Positions 8,867 to 17,161 of a DNA stretch of 64,000 nt are shown piece by piece. The notes under the pieces were generated by a model that worked only from the letters and a program-made list of their open reading frames with translations, made no database searches and was not told the DNA's origin. Source of the stretch: Streptomyces flaveolus. GTDB taxonomy: Bacteria; Actinomycetota; Actinomycetes; Streptomycetales; Streptomycetaceae. The stretch's first letter is position 1. Each line of letters opens with the position of its first letter. A program made the position numbers and the translations under genes. The stretch is from positions 1 to 64,000 of the forward strand of contig NZ_JNWV01000036.1 in the NCBI RefSeq assembly GCF_000716535.1. Reading direction: 5' to 3'.

Positions 8867-9841
8867 ATGGTCCCGCGGTTGTCGGTGCTGGACCAGTCGC
8901 CCGTCGGTGCGGGCTTCACCCCGGCCGACGCCTTGCGGGCCTCGGTCGACCTGGCACAGGCCGCCGAGGAGTGGGGGTTCGTCCGCTACTGGGTGGCCGA
9001 ACACCACGGATCGCCGGGGTTCGCCGGCAGCGCCCCGGAGGTCCTGGCGGCGGTCCTGCTGGCCCGCACGGGCCGGATGCGGGTGGGCACCGGCGGGGTG
9101 CTGCTGCCCCGCTACTCGCCGGTCAAGGTAGCCGAGGTCTTCGGCGTGCTGGCCTCGCTGTACCCGGACCGGGTCGACCTCGGCCTCGGCCGTGCGGGCG
9201 GTCCGGCCCACGACTTCCCGGAGCGGGTACGGGCGCTGCGGGTGCTCCTCGGCATGGACGGTGCCGAGCCGGAAGCGGGGGAGGGGGCGGAGGTTCCGCC
9301 CGTGCCGCCGCGGATGTGGCTGCTGGGCGCGGGCGGCAGGTCGGCCGCGCTCGCGGGGGAGCTGGGGACGGACTACGCGTTCGCCCACTTCCTCGACCCC
9401 CGCCCCGCGCGGGAGTCGCTCGCCGCGTACCGTACGGCCTTCGCCGGGCGGGTGGGCCGGCCCGCACCGGGCGGCGTCCTGGCGGTGCGCGTGGTCACCG
9501 CCGAGAGCGAGGACCGGGCCGAGGCGCTCGCGCACAGCGTCCTGCTCTGGCGCAGCCGCAAGGACCTCGGCGAGGACCTTCCGCTGCCCACCCCCGAGGA
9601 GGCGGTCGGCCACCGCTGGACCTCCCTGGAGGTGCAGCGGGCCGCCGTCCGCAGGGCATCCCTGGTGTGGGGGACACCGGAGCAGGTGGCACGGCGGCTC
9701 GCCGCGCTGGCCGGCGAGCACGGCGTCGACGAGATCATGGTCAACACGCTGACCTGCGACCCGCGGGACCGCTTGGCCTCGTACCGGTTGCTCGCCGAGG
9801 TCTCCGCGGCCGGCCTGCTGCCCGCCCCGGCCGACGTCTGA
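8867..9841 (+). CDS. LLM-class flavin-dependent oxidoreductase
   Basis: A 324-residue bacterial-luciferase-like TIM-barrel enzyme using reduced FMN (or F420) to oxidise a small substrate. Family landmarks: N-terminal LSVLDQSPVG, the RYWVAEHHG segment with conserved Glu-His-His, the RVGTGGVLLP strand and the YPDRVDLGLGRA loop. ATG 8867 is chosen because GAGGAGGA lies 6 bases upstream. Last gene of the exporter operon, followed by a nested terminator. With the hydrolase and exporter it suggests modification and export of, or resistance to, one compound. Confidence 0.85.
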   Translation: MVPRLSVLDQSPVGAGFTPADALRASVDLAQAAEEWGFVRYWVAEHHGSPGFAGSAPEVLAAVLLARTGRMRVGTGGVLLPRYSPVKVAEVFGVLASLYPDRVDLGLGRAGGPAHDFPERVRALRVLLGMDGAEPEAGEGAEVPPVPPRMWLLGAGGRSAALAGELGTDYAFAHFLDPRPARESLAAYRTAFAGRVGRPAPGGVLAVRVVTAESEDRAEALAHSVLLWRSRKDLGEDLPLPTPEEAVGHRWTSLEVQRAAVRRASLVWGTPEQVARRLAALAGEHGVDEIMVNTLTCDPRDRLASYRLLAEVSAAGLLPAPADV

Positions 9842-9851
9842 GGGACCGGTC

Positions 9852-9907
9852 GGGGAACACAGCGTGGGGGACCGGGACGATATCCCGGTCCCCCGCCCGT
9901 GTTCCCC
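9852..9907 (+). terminator. nested bidirectional terminator
   Basis: An inner stem of 12 bp (GGGGGACCGGGA paired with TCCCGGTCCCCC, 5-base loop) sits inside an outer stem GGGGAACAC/GTGTTCCCC. It fills the gap between two convergent genes whose stops are at 9841 and 9913, so it probably terminates both transcripts. Confidence 0.8.
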
Positions 9908-9912
9908 AGGGA

Positions 9913-11154
9913 TCAATGGGCGCCGAGCGACGTGGGCCGCGGCTCGGCTGCGTCAGCCGGCGCGGCTGGGGCAGCCTGGGCAGCCGGAGCCGGGCGGACC
10001 GCCTTGCGGCTGCGGCTGAAGCGGCGCATGGCCGGCATCTCCACGAACCGGTACAGCAGCCAGCCGCCCAGCAGGGACGTGCAGAAGAACCCGACGACGA
10101 CCAGCAGCGCCACGGGCACACCGTAGGTGGCGCCGTCCAGCAGCGACCGCAGGTAGAAGATGGACACGCCCTGGACGAGGTAGAACCCGAAGGAGACCTC
10201 GCCGAGCCAGACCATCGGCCGGCTGCGCAGCCAGGTGGCGCGCCCGGCGGCGTCGGCCGCCGCCACCGAGGCGATCAGCGCACCGATCGGGACGATCGTC
10301 GCGGCGACGAACGTGTACGGGAACGGCACGACGAACCCGGCCGCGTACCCCAGCGCGCACAGCGCGAGCGACACGCCGATGCCCATCCACCGCGGCCAGC
10401 GGCCGGCCAGCACGATCCGCGCCAGCAGGATGCCGAGCACGAACTCGAAGAGGCGGCCCGGCGGGAACAGGTAGCCGAACCAGAACTGCTTGTCGGAGAT
10501 CGGGGTGATCGCCGACTTGGGGGTGTCCGGCACCAGGTACGTCGAGACGAGCTGGACCACCACGGTGCCGGCGACCATGACCGCCGCCCAGCCCCACAGC
10601 GCGCCCTCCCGGAGCCTGCGCACCGGCACGATCAGCAGCGGGAACAGCAGGTAGAACAGCAGTTCGCTGCCGAGGGACCAACTCGGCGGGTTCATGCTGA
10701 GGTTGATCTCCGGCTGCGGGAAGAAGGTGTGCACCAGCAGCAGGTTGGGCAGCCACTGCCCGACGGACGTGATCGTGGCCCCGGCGAAGAGCACGAGCGA
10801 GGCCGTGAACACCACGACGTGGTTCGGGAAGATCTTGGTCATCCGGCGGCGCCAGAAGGCACGTGCGGACTGCCCCGGCCGCGCCGACCAGGTCAGCACG
10901 AAACCGGAGAGCACGAAGAAGAACGACACCCCGATGTACCCGGTGTTGAGGAACGCCTTCTCATAGGCGTGCGCGATGCCGGCGTCGGCGAACGGGTTGA
11001 TCGGGTCGTTGGGCGGGATGGGCGAGTTGGACAGGGAGGTGTGGAAGAGGAAGACGAGCAGCGCCGCGAAGAACCTCAGGCCGGTCAGCGACGGCAGCCG
11101 GGCCGGACCCGTGGGTCCGGTGTCCGCGACGGAACGCACTGGGGACATGGTCAT
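9913..11154 (-). CDS. membrane acyltransferase, acyltransferase-3/OafA family
   Basis: A 413-residue integral membrane O-acyltransferase with about 10 helices. The N-terminal signature LPSLTGLRFFAALLVFLFH carries the family Arg and catalytic His. SFFFVLSGFVLTW and the PPSWSLGSELLFYLLFPLL block are typical, and the C-terminus (about 375-413) is a cytoplasmic Ala/Pro/Arg tail. The start at 11154 has GGAG 9 bases upstream. These proteins acylate sugars or glycosylated natural products at the membrane. As last gene of the sugar operon it probably decorates the product, though 110 bases separate it from its neighbour. Confidence 0.85.
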   Translation of the reverse strand: MTMSPVRSVADTGPTGPARLPSLTGLRFFAALLVFLFHTSLSNSPIPPNDPINPFADAGIAHAYEKAFLNTGYIGVSFFFVLSGFVLTWSARPGQSARAFWRRRMTKIFPNHVVVFTASLVLFAGATITSVGQWLPNLLLVHTFFPQPEINLSMNPPSWSLGSELLFYLLFPLLIVPVRRLREGALWGWAAVMVAGTVVVQLVSTYLVPDTPKSAITPISDKQFWFGYLFPPGRLFEFVLGILLARIVLAGRWPRWMGIGVSLALCALGYAAGFVVPFPYTFVAATIVPIGALIASVAAADAAGRATWLRSRPMVWLGEVSFGFYLVQGVSIFYLRSLLDGATYGVPVALLVVVGFFCTSLLGGWLLYRFVEMPAMRRFSRSRKAVRPAPAAQAAPAAPADAAEPRPTSLGAH

Positions 11155-11264
11155 GAGATGAAGCTCCTGTGGGGGGCCTTCTCGGTCTCGGAGAACTCCG
11201 GTCGTGCGGGAGAAGCGGTCCGGGGCGGCCGGGCGCGGGCCGCCCCGGACCTCCGGCGCGCGCC

Positions 11265-12506
11265 TTACCCGGCGGTGCCGCCGGCCGTGTCGATCTCGTT
11301 GCGGTGGACGACGATCTTCGCGTCCTTGGTCACGTAGTAGTTCTGCACCGAGTACGCGATGGTGGCGAAATCGAGCCGGCCGTCGCCGTTGAAGTCGGCC
11401 GTGGCGATGCGCGCGACGGACTCGTCGGACACCCGCCACTTGGTCCAGATGCCCTTGGCCGCGTCGACGGCCTTGTAGTACATGACGCCCTGCCAGGGCC
11501 ACGGGCCGCGCAGCGCCACCAGGAACTCGTCGTCGCCGTCACCGTCGAAGTCGGCGCACACGATCTGGTGGCCGGGACCCTCGCCGTTCTCGTTCGGGTC
11601 GCCGAAGACGTCCAGCAGCGTCCGCTGCCAGCCGGTCCCGCCGTCCCGCTTGGTGTACACGGCCACCGTGTTGCCGTGGAACGGCTCCACCGCGGCGACG
11701 TACGCCATGGGGTCGTCCCCCAGCCGCCCGGCGTCCAGGTCACCGCTGCCCCGGAAGCCGGTCCGCTCGAACTGGGTCAGCTCGCCCGCGCCGACGCGTT
11801 CGCGGACCCATTCGCCGCGCTCGGCGTCGTAGTACAGCCAGGTGACCCCCTCGTCGGAGGCCAGCAGCAGCGAGTCCCGGTCCGAGCCGGGGATGAGCCC
11901 CCGCTTCTTCTCCGCCCCGTGGATCATGCGGAAGCTCGTGTCGTCGATGACCGTCATCGGCCATTCCTCGGCGGTCAGCACGTCGTCGGGCTGGGTGAAC
12001 AGCACCACCGGCAGCACCGCGTGCACGTCGGCCTCGGCCACGATGGGCAGGCCGATGATCTCCAGCCGCTCCGACTGGGTGAAGTAGCCCGCCCGCAGCC
12101 GGTGCATGCCGGTGGCGCGGCCGACGTAGTGCTTCTTCCAGCGCGTGGGGTCCTTGTCGGGCGCGCCAGGGTTCTCCAACCAGGCGATCTTGCCGCCCCG
12201 CGGGTCGGGGTCGACGATGGTGCCGATCGGCCCGTACAGCTCGTAGCAGACGATGATGTCGGGCGAGCCGTTGCCGCTGACGTCGGCGAAGTCCGCGCCG
12301 ACCGGCATGCGGAAGCCGTCGGCCGCCAGGCGCCGGGTCCACTCTCCGTCGTTCTGGTACCAGTAGATCTCGCCCAGGCGCAGCCCGTAGCCGAACAGGT
12401 CGGGCCGGCCGTCCCCGTCGATGTCCGGGGCCTCCAGCCAGTAGCCGTCGCGCAGTTGGCCGGCCACCAGCTCCGGGGTGAACTTCGGGATCCTGATGTC
12501 GCTCAT
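11265..12506 (-). CDS. seven-bladed beta-propeller protein resembling the N-terminal domain of aldos-2-ulose dehydratase
   Basis: A 413-residue FG-GAP/VCBS-type propeller without signal peptide, so probably cytoplasmic. Calcium-type loops recur (DIDGDGRPD at 28-36, CADFDGDGDDEFLV near 315, ATADFNGDGRLDF near 370). From memory of fungal aldos-2-ulose dehydratase/isomerase (AUDH), several segments align in the same order: DGYWLEA, GMHRLRAGYFTQSERLEI, EPFHGNTVAVYTK, HQIVCADFDGDG, and ARIATADF leading to TIAYSV. In AUDH this domain carries one of two zinc active sites and precedes a cupin domain in the same chain; here the cupin-like protein is the gene immediately upstream, 20 bases away. Start ATG follows GAGG. 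A purely structural FG-GAP role is the alternative. Confidence 0.75.
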   Translation of the reverse strand: MSDIRIPKFTPELVAGQLRDGYWLEAPDIDGDGRPDLFGYGLRLGEIYWYQNDGEWTRRLAADGFRMPVGADFADVSGNGSPDIIVCYELYGPIGTIVDPDPRGGKIAWLENPGAPDKDPTRWKKHYVGRATGMHRLRAGYFTQSERLEIIGLPIVAEADVHAVLPVVLFTQPDDVLTAEEWPMTVIDDTSFRMIHGAEKKRGLIPGSDRDSLLLASDEGVTWLYYDAERGEWVRERVGAGELTQFERTGFRGSGDLDAGRLGDDPMAYVAAVEPFHGNTVAVYTKRDGGTGWQRTLLDVFGDPNENGEGPGHQIVCADFDGDGDDEFLVALRGPWPWQGVMYYKAVDAAKGIWTKWRVSDESVARIATADFNGDGRLDFATIAYSVQNYYVTKDAKIVVHRNEIDTAGGTAG

Positions 12507-12526
12507 GTCCTCACTCCGCTGAACGG

Positions 12527-13318
12527 TCACCGCGCCAGGCGGTGGTACTCGATCGCCAGCCACACGCAGTCGGTGTCGGCGTGGTACTGGTGCCAGGGGT
12601 AGACGAAGCCGCCGTCGGACCCGGGCGAGCAGAACGGGTCCGGTGTGGTGTAGCCGGGGCTCATCGGCAGGTCCTGGTAGAGCGTGCCGAGGTCCTGCCG
12701 CCGGAACTTCTGCATCCGCCCCCGGCCCACCACCTGCGTGTGGACCTCGATGAACTCGTGCCGGTTGTGGATGAAGCAGTCGGTGCCCGCCGGGGCGAAC
12801 CACAGGTTCACCCGCACCTCGAAGAGCTCCTCCGGCCCGGGAACCGGGGCCTCGCGCAGGATGTGCGCCGGGTCGAACGCGACCCGTCCGACGGTCTCCT
12901 GCGGGCCCCGCCACAGCGGGATCCGCGCGTCGAACGGCACACCGCCGGTGGTGCCGGGCCCGTCCGTGATCCGGTCGCCCAGCAGCTCGCCGAGCCGGGC
13001 CCAGCCCGGTGCCCCCGTGATGCCGCCGATGTCCGCCGCTTCCTCGTCGTCCGTGCGCAGCACGAGCAGGAGACCGGCCTCGCCGATCACCGTGTCGGCC
13101 ACGATCGTCGAGGTCAGCGGGGGGATCGGCCGGCGCGGGGACTCGGCGACGTACGCGTCGCGCGTCCCGCAGTTGACGACGATCGCCCGCCCGTCGACCT
13201 GGTACTCGCGCACGTTCGCCACCGCGGTCGCCGTGACGTGGCCGCCGCCGAGGTCCAGGGCGCGCACCGCACCCACGGCACCGGCATCCTTGGTCCGCGT
13301 GGTCGTCAGTTCCGTCAT
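12527..13318 (-). CDS. cupin-like protein resembling the AUDH cupin domain
   Basis: A 263-residue cytoplasmic protein. The C-terminal half holds a His/Glu-rich cupin strand pair, FIHNRHEFIEVH (about 180-190) with VVGRGRM after it, and a closing YPWHQYH (about 239-245) before VWLAIEY. The same arrangement (HNHVEASFCEIH, then GRGGM, then YPWHAW) is what I recall from the cupin region of fungal aldos-2-ulose dehydratase/isomerase. The His and Glu residues would hold the zinc. Its start overlaps the wecB stop by ATGA and it lies 20 bases before the propeller gene, so the three are co-translated. I infer a two-subunit version of the fungal enzyme; an unrelated sugar-binding cupin is the alternative. 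Confidence 0.65.
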   Translation of the reverse strand: MTELTTTRTKDAGAVGAVRALDLGGGHVTATAVANVREYQVDGRAIVVNCGTRDAYVAESPRRPIPPLTSTIVADTVIGEAGLLLVLRTDDEEAADIGGITGAPGWARLGELLGDRITDGPGTTGGVPFDARIPLWRGPQETVGRVAFDPAHILREAPVPGPEELFEVRVNLWFAPAGTDCFIHNRHEFIEVHTQVVGRGRMQKFRRQDLGTLYQDLPMSPGYTTPDPFCSPGSDGGFVYPWHQYHADTDCVWLAIEYHRLAR

Positions 13319-14511
13319 GAGCGCGCGAACTCCGCGGTCCGGGCCGGCTCCACGCTCAGCTCGTCGGTCTCGCACTCCGGCACGAACGGTTCGGCCGGCG
13401 GGCCGTCGCCGAAGAAGTGCGCGATCGCGTCGACGGTGCGCCGGGTGGCGCGCCCGTCGCCGTACGGGTTGGCGGCGGAGGCCATCCGCACGTACGCCTC
13501 CTTGTCCCGCAGCAGCTCGACGGTGTGGGTGTACACACCGTCGTAGGAGGTGCCGACCAGCCGGGCGGTGCCCGCGACCACGGCCTCCGACCTCTCGGTG
13601 ACATTGCTGATCACCAGCGTCGGCTTGCCCAGCGCCGGACCCTCCTCCTGGGCGCCGCTGCTGTCCGACAGGACGATGTCGGCGCGCCGCATAAGCCGGC
13701 AGAAGTTCAGGTACGGCAGCGGGTCGACGACGGTGATGTCCGGGTGACCCTCGATCGCGGGCAGCACCGCCCTGCGCACCGCCGGGTTGCGGTGCAGCGG
13801 TACGACGACACGGGTGCCGGGCTCGTCGGCGATGGCGGCGAAGGCGCGGGCGATCTGCGGCAGGTGGGGCCAGGCGTCCCGCCGGTGCGCGGAGGCGAGG
13901 ACGACCTTGCGGGTGTCGGTGTCCAGGTCCTCCAGCGCCGGGTGGCCGAAACTGTCCGCCTTGTTCCCGGCCCAGTGCAGGGCGTCGATGACCGTGTTGC
14001 CGGTCACCGCGATCGTCTCCTCGGCGATGCCCTCGCTCAGCAGGTTCGCCTTGTTGCCCGGCGTGGGGGCCAGGTGCAGCGCCGCGATCTGGGCGATCAT
14101 GCGGCGGTTGCCCTCCTCCGGGAAGGGCGACCCGAGGAACCCGCTGCGCAGGCCCGCTTCCACATGGATCAACGGGATCCGGTGGTGGAAGGCGGCGAGC
14201 GAGCCGGCCAGGGTGGTGGCGGTGTCGCCGTGCACCAGCACGGCCTGAAGCTTCAGGGAGTCGAGCTGTCCCTCCAGTTCGCGCAGCGCACGGTAGGTGG
14301 TCTGCGAGAGCGTCTGTCCCGGAACCATGACCGCGAGGTCGATGTCGGGGCTCAGATCGAACTCGCGCATCGTCTCGTCCAGCATCTCCCGGTGCTGGCC
14401 GGTCGAGATCACGATCGGCTCGAAGCGGGGGTCCTCCCGCAGAGCGTGTATCACCGGGGCGAGTTTGATGGCCTCCGGGCGGGTGCCCAGGACCACGGCG
14501 ACGGTTCGCAT
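13315..14511 (-). CDS. wecB: UDP-N-acetylglucosamine 2-epimerase (non-hydrolysing)
   Basis: A 398-residue GT-B-fold enzyme interconverting UDP-GlcNAc and UDP-ManNAc. Diagnostic segments: VLGTRPEAIKLAPV at the N-terminus, VHGDTATTLAGS, HVEAGLRSG and FPEEGNRRM, which carry the Asp and two Glu acting in elimination and re-addition of UDP, plus DSSGAQEEGP in the UDP-binding C-terminal domain. GGGAG lies 8 bases before the ATG. In this operon the epimerase probably supplies or reshapes a UDP-amino sugar, although relatives acting on other UDP-sugars are possible. Confidence 0.92.
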   Translation of the reverse strand: MRTVAVVLGTRPEAIKLAPVIHALREDPRFEPIVISTGQHREMLDETMREFDLSPDIDLAVMVPGQTLSQTTYRALRELEGQLDSLKLQAVLVHGDTATTLAGSLAAFHHRIPLIHVEAGLRSGFLGSPFPEEGNRRMIAQIAALHLAPTPGNKANLLSEGIAEETIAVTGNTVIDALHWAGNKADSFGHPALEDLDTDTRKVVLASAHRRDAWPHLPQIARAFAAIADEPGTRVVVPLHRNPAVRRAVLPAIEGHPDITVVDPLPYLNFCRLMRRADIVLSDSSGAQEEGPALGKPTLVISNVTERSEAVVAGTARLVGTSYDGVYTHTVELLRDKEAYVRMASAANPYGDGRATRRTVDAIAHFFGDGPPAEPFVPECETDELSVEPARTAEFARS

Positions 14512-14553
14512 CAGGTGTCTCCCGATTCGGATGTCGGATCGAGGCGGTGGGGG

Positions 14554-16257
14554 TCACTTCCCGGCGGGCTCGACGGACAGGGCGTGACGGAAGAAGTTGC
14601 CCGGGTCCCAGCGCTTCTTGACCTGCTGCAGCCGGGGGTAGTTGTCCTTGTAGTAGAGGGTGTGCCAGGGGACGCCCGAGCGGTTGTGGCGCGGGTCCGC
14701 CATGTCGGTGTCGCAGTAGTTGATGTAGCAGCCGTCCGTACGGCCGCCGATCACCGGAACCCCCTTGGACTCCGCGAAGAACTCGGCGTACAGGCCGCGG
14801 ATCCAGTCCAAGTAGAAGTCGTCGTCCCGCGCGTCGGGCCAGAAGGTCTGGAAGGTCATCTTGAACACGGAGTCGCGCTGGGCGTTCGCCGTGGCGTCCG
14901 GCGCGACCGCGTTGACCCGGCCGCCGAAGGAGAACAGCACCAGCATGGTGTCCGGGTTCTTGAAGTCGGGCCGCGTCATGTACTTGTACAGGGCGGCGAT
15001 CTGCTGGTCACTGAAGTTGCGGCGCATGTAGCCGGACTTGTGCGCGGCCCGGGACACGGGGTTGGTGATGGTCGGGTTGTTCGTGCCGACCAACCGGGCG
15101 GCGTTCAGCCACGGCATCACGCGGGGCTCCGCCAGGTCCGGCAGGTGCGGGATCTCCCCGTTGCCCTTGGCCATCGGCCGTGCCGTCAGGCCGGTGCCGG
15201 CGGTGATCGCGGCGAAGTAGTCGTCCAGCAGCTCGCGGGCGCCGGGCACGGTCGCGTCCACCTGGGTGAACATGCCCAGGCTGCCGTGGGCCCGCGAGCT
15301 GACGTTGAAGAGGCTGGACAGGTGCCGGTAGGGGGAGTCCGGCGCGCTGTTGGCCTCGTGCCAGGCGCCGAAGTTCTTCAGCAGCCGGGTGAACCTGGCC
15401 TCGTCGAGGTCCTCCCAGGGCAGGTCCACCGCGTGGACCAGGACCTTGGAGGGCGGGGACATCAGCTGGTCCTCGGGGGCGGTTCCTCTGGCGTCGGGCG
15501 ACCGGAACCAATAGCGGGTGACCAGGCCGAAGTTGCCGCCGCCCCCGCCGGTGTGCGCCCACCACAGGTCCCTGTGGGGGTCGTCGGCCTCGCGGGTGGC
15601 GACCGTGGTGCGGACCCGGCCCCGCTCGTCGACGGTGACGACCTCGACCGCGTACAGGTGGTCGACGACCAGGCCGTGGGCGCGGGAGAGCAGCCCGTAG
15701 CCGCCACCGGCTATGTGGCCGCCGGCTCCGACGCTGTAGCAGATGCCGCCGGGGATGGTGACGCCCCAGCCCTTGTACAGCGCCTCGTAGACGTTGAGCA
15801 GCCGGGCGCCGGGCTCCACGTAGAAGGCGCGTCTGGCCGGGTCGTAGCCGACGTCCGTCATCTCCGAGAAGTCCAGGATGACCTCGACCTCCGGGTTGCA
15901 CACCAGCGGGGCGAAGCAGTGGCCCCCGCTGCGCACGGAGACCCGCTTGCCGGCCCGGTGGGCGGCGCTCAGCGCGCGTTCGGCGTCCCGGGTCGAGCGG
16001 ATCATCTTCACGTAGTCGGGCCGGGCGACGTACCGCTGGTTGTTCCCCGTGGTCAGCAGCGGGTAGCGAGGGTCGTCGGGGCCGATGAGCGCGCCCGTCT
16101 CGTACCGCTCCGCGGCGTGCGCGGGGGAGGCGGCGGCGGTCAGCCCGGCGGCCGCCGCCGTGACACCGCCGGCAAGGGCGGCGCCGCGGGTGAGGAGGGA
16201 ACGGCGGTCCAGGGGCGCGGCGGTCTTGCGCGTGGATGCCGTGGCAGAGGATGTCAT
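14554..16257 (-). CDS. Tat-exported FAD oxidase with bicovalent flavin (berberine-bridge type)
   Basis: A 567-residue oxidase. The start at 16257 follows GAGGTG and gives a twin-arginine signal (LDRRSLLTRG, residues 16-25) with cleavage near AHAAE. The PP-loop SVRSGGHCF supplies His113, and GGICYSVGAGGHIAGGG supplies Cys173: the pair that attaches FAD through both 8-alpha-N1-histidyl and 6-S-cysteinyl bonds in berberine-bridge, GOOX and GilR-type oxidases. The C-terminal BBE motif is intact (YYKDNYPRLQQVKKRWDP). Members oxidise C1 hydroxyls of sugars, hemiacetals or alkaloids, making H2O2. It implies that at least one step of this sugar operon happens outside the cytoplasm. Confidence 0.88.
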   Translation of the reverse strand: MTSSATASTRKTAAPLDRRSLLTRGAALAGGVTAAAAGLTAAASPAHAAERYETGALIGPDDPRYPLLTTGNNQRYVARPDYVKMIRSTRDAERALSAAHRAGKRVSVRSGGHCFAPLVCNPEVEVILDFSEMTDVGYDPARRAFYVEPGARLLNVYEALYKGWGVTIPGGICYSVGAGGHIAGGGYGLLSRAHGLVVDHLYAVEVVTVDERGRVRTTVATREADDPHRDLWWAHTGGGGGNFGLVTRYWFRSPDARGTAPEDQLMSPPSKVLVHAVDLPWEDLDEARFTRLLKNFGAWHEANSAPDSPYRHLSSLFNVSSRAHGSLGMFTQVDATVPGARELLDDYFAAITAGTGLTARPMAKGNGEIPHLPDLAEPRVMPWLNAARLVGTNNPTITNPVSRAAHKSGYMRRNFSDQQIAALYKYMTRPDFKNPDTMLVLFSFGGRVNAVAPDATANAQRDSVFKMTFQTFWPDARDDDFYLDWIRGLYAEFFAESKGVPVIGGRTDGCYINYCDTDMADPRHNRSGVPWHTLYYKDNYPRLQQVKKRWDPGNFFRHALSVEPAGK

Positions 16258-16347
16258 GTACACCTCATTCAGAATCGATGGGTCGGGAAGGGGAAGTGCG
16301 GTGCGATTGCTCACCGGGGGTGAGGCGGCGGCGCCGTCGAGGCGTCG

Positions 16348-17133
16348 TCAGATCTGACGCAGCGCGCCGCCGTCGACGGCCCACTCGGCGCCGGTGACCT
16401 GACCGGCCAGGGGCGAGAGCAGATAGGCGACGACCGCGGCCACGTCCCGCGGGTGACCGATGCGCCCGCTCGGCAGCCGGCGCTCCTCGCGGACGAAGCG
16501 GTCGACGGCCTCGTCGGGAGAGGTGCCGTAGCGCTGCGCGAGCTGCTCGGCGAAGCCGCCCGGCGCGTCGAACAGTTCGGTGCGGGTCGGACCCGGGGAG
16601 ACGACGTTGGACCGCACGCCCACGGGCGCGAACTCCGCCGAGAGGGACTTCGAGACCGACAGCAGCGCCGTCTTGGCCGCCGCGTAGTCCAGCAGAGGCG
16701 GGGCCGGGAAGCGGGCGGCCTCGCTCGCGATGTGCACGATGCTTCCCGAGCGCTGCCCGACGAGCGTCGGCAGCACCGCGCGGGTCATCCGCACCGCGGC
16801 ATGCAGATTCAATTCGAAGGAGGCTTTCCAGTCGGCGTCCGTGGTGTCGAGGAAACCCGTACGGGACGTCAGACCGCCGGCGTTGTTCACCAGACCGTCG
16901 ATACGTCCGAACCGGCTCAGCGCGGCATCGGCAATGCGCTCGGCCGCCCCGGGATCGGTGATGTCCGCGGCGAATGCCCATACGTTTCCGTCAGCCGGGT
17001 CGCACCTCTCGGCGCGGCGGGCGACACCGACCACACGGGCTCCCTCGGCGGCGAGCGACTGCGCGACGGCCGCGCCGATCCCGGCCGACGCACCGGTGAC
17101 GACGTACACCTTTCCGGCGAGTTCGAGGTCCAC
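16348..17133 (-). CDS. short-chain dehydrogenase/reductase
   Basis: A 261-residue classical [14 protein letters not shown] nucleotide loop, NNAG (LVNNAGG), catalytic Ser in HIASEAARF and YAAAK, with the post-catalytic PGPTRTELF loop. The C-terminus is the usual GxxxxxDGG form ([14 protein letters not shown]). GTG start with GGGAG upstream. It lies 28 bases after galU and 90 bases before the FAD oxidase, so it is part of the operon. Likely an NAD(P)-dependent step on a sugar hydroxyl or ketone; substrate unknown. Confidence 0.85.
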   Translation of the reverse strand: MDLELAGKVYVVTGASAGIGAAVAQSLAAEGARVVGVARRAERCDPADGNVWAFAADITDPGAAERIADAALSRFGRIDGLVNNAGGLTSRTGFLDTTDADWKASFELNLHAAVRMTRAVLPTLVGQRSGSIVHIASEAARFPAPPLLDYAAAKTALLSVSKSLSAEFAPVGVRSNVVSPGPTRTELFDAPGGFAEQLAQRYGTSPDEAVDRFVREERRLPSGRIGHPRDVAAVVAYLLSPLAGQVTGAEWAVDGGALRQI

Positions 17134-17161
17134 GGGGACTCCCTTCCGTGTCGCCTTGTGC

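Noticed and set aside
8797..11337. A long plus-strand open frame across the flavin monooxygenase and acyltransferase
   Set aside because: It runs in another frame over two well-supported genes and through a terminator, with low-complexity composition.
13417..16323. A 968-codon plus-strand open frame over wecB and the FAD oxidase
   Set aside because: It is a shadow of the minus-strand operon; it has no family match, and the underlying minus-strand genes have intact motifs.
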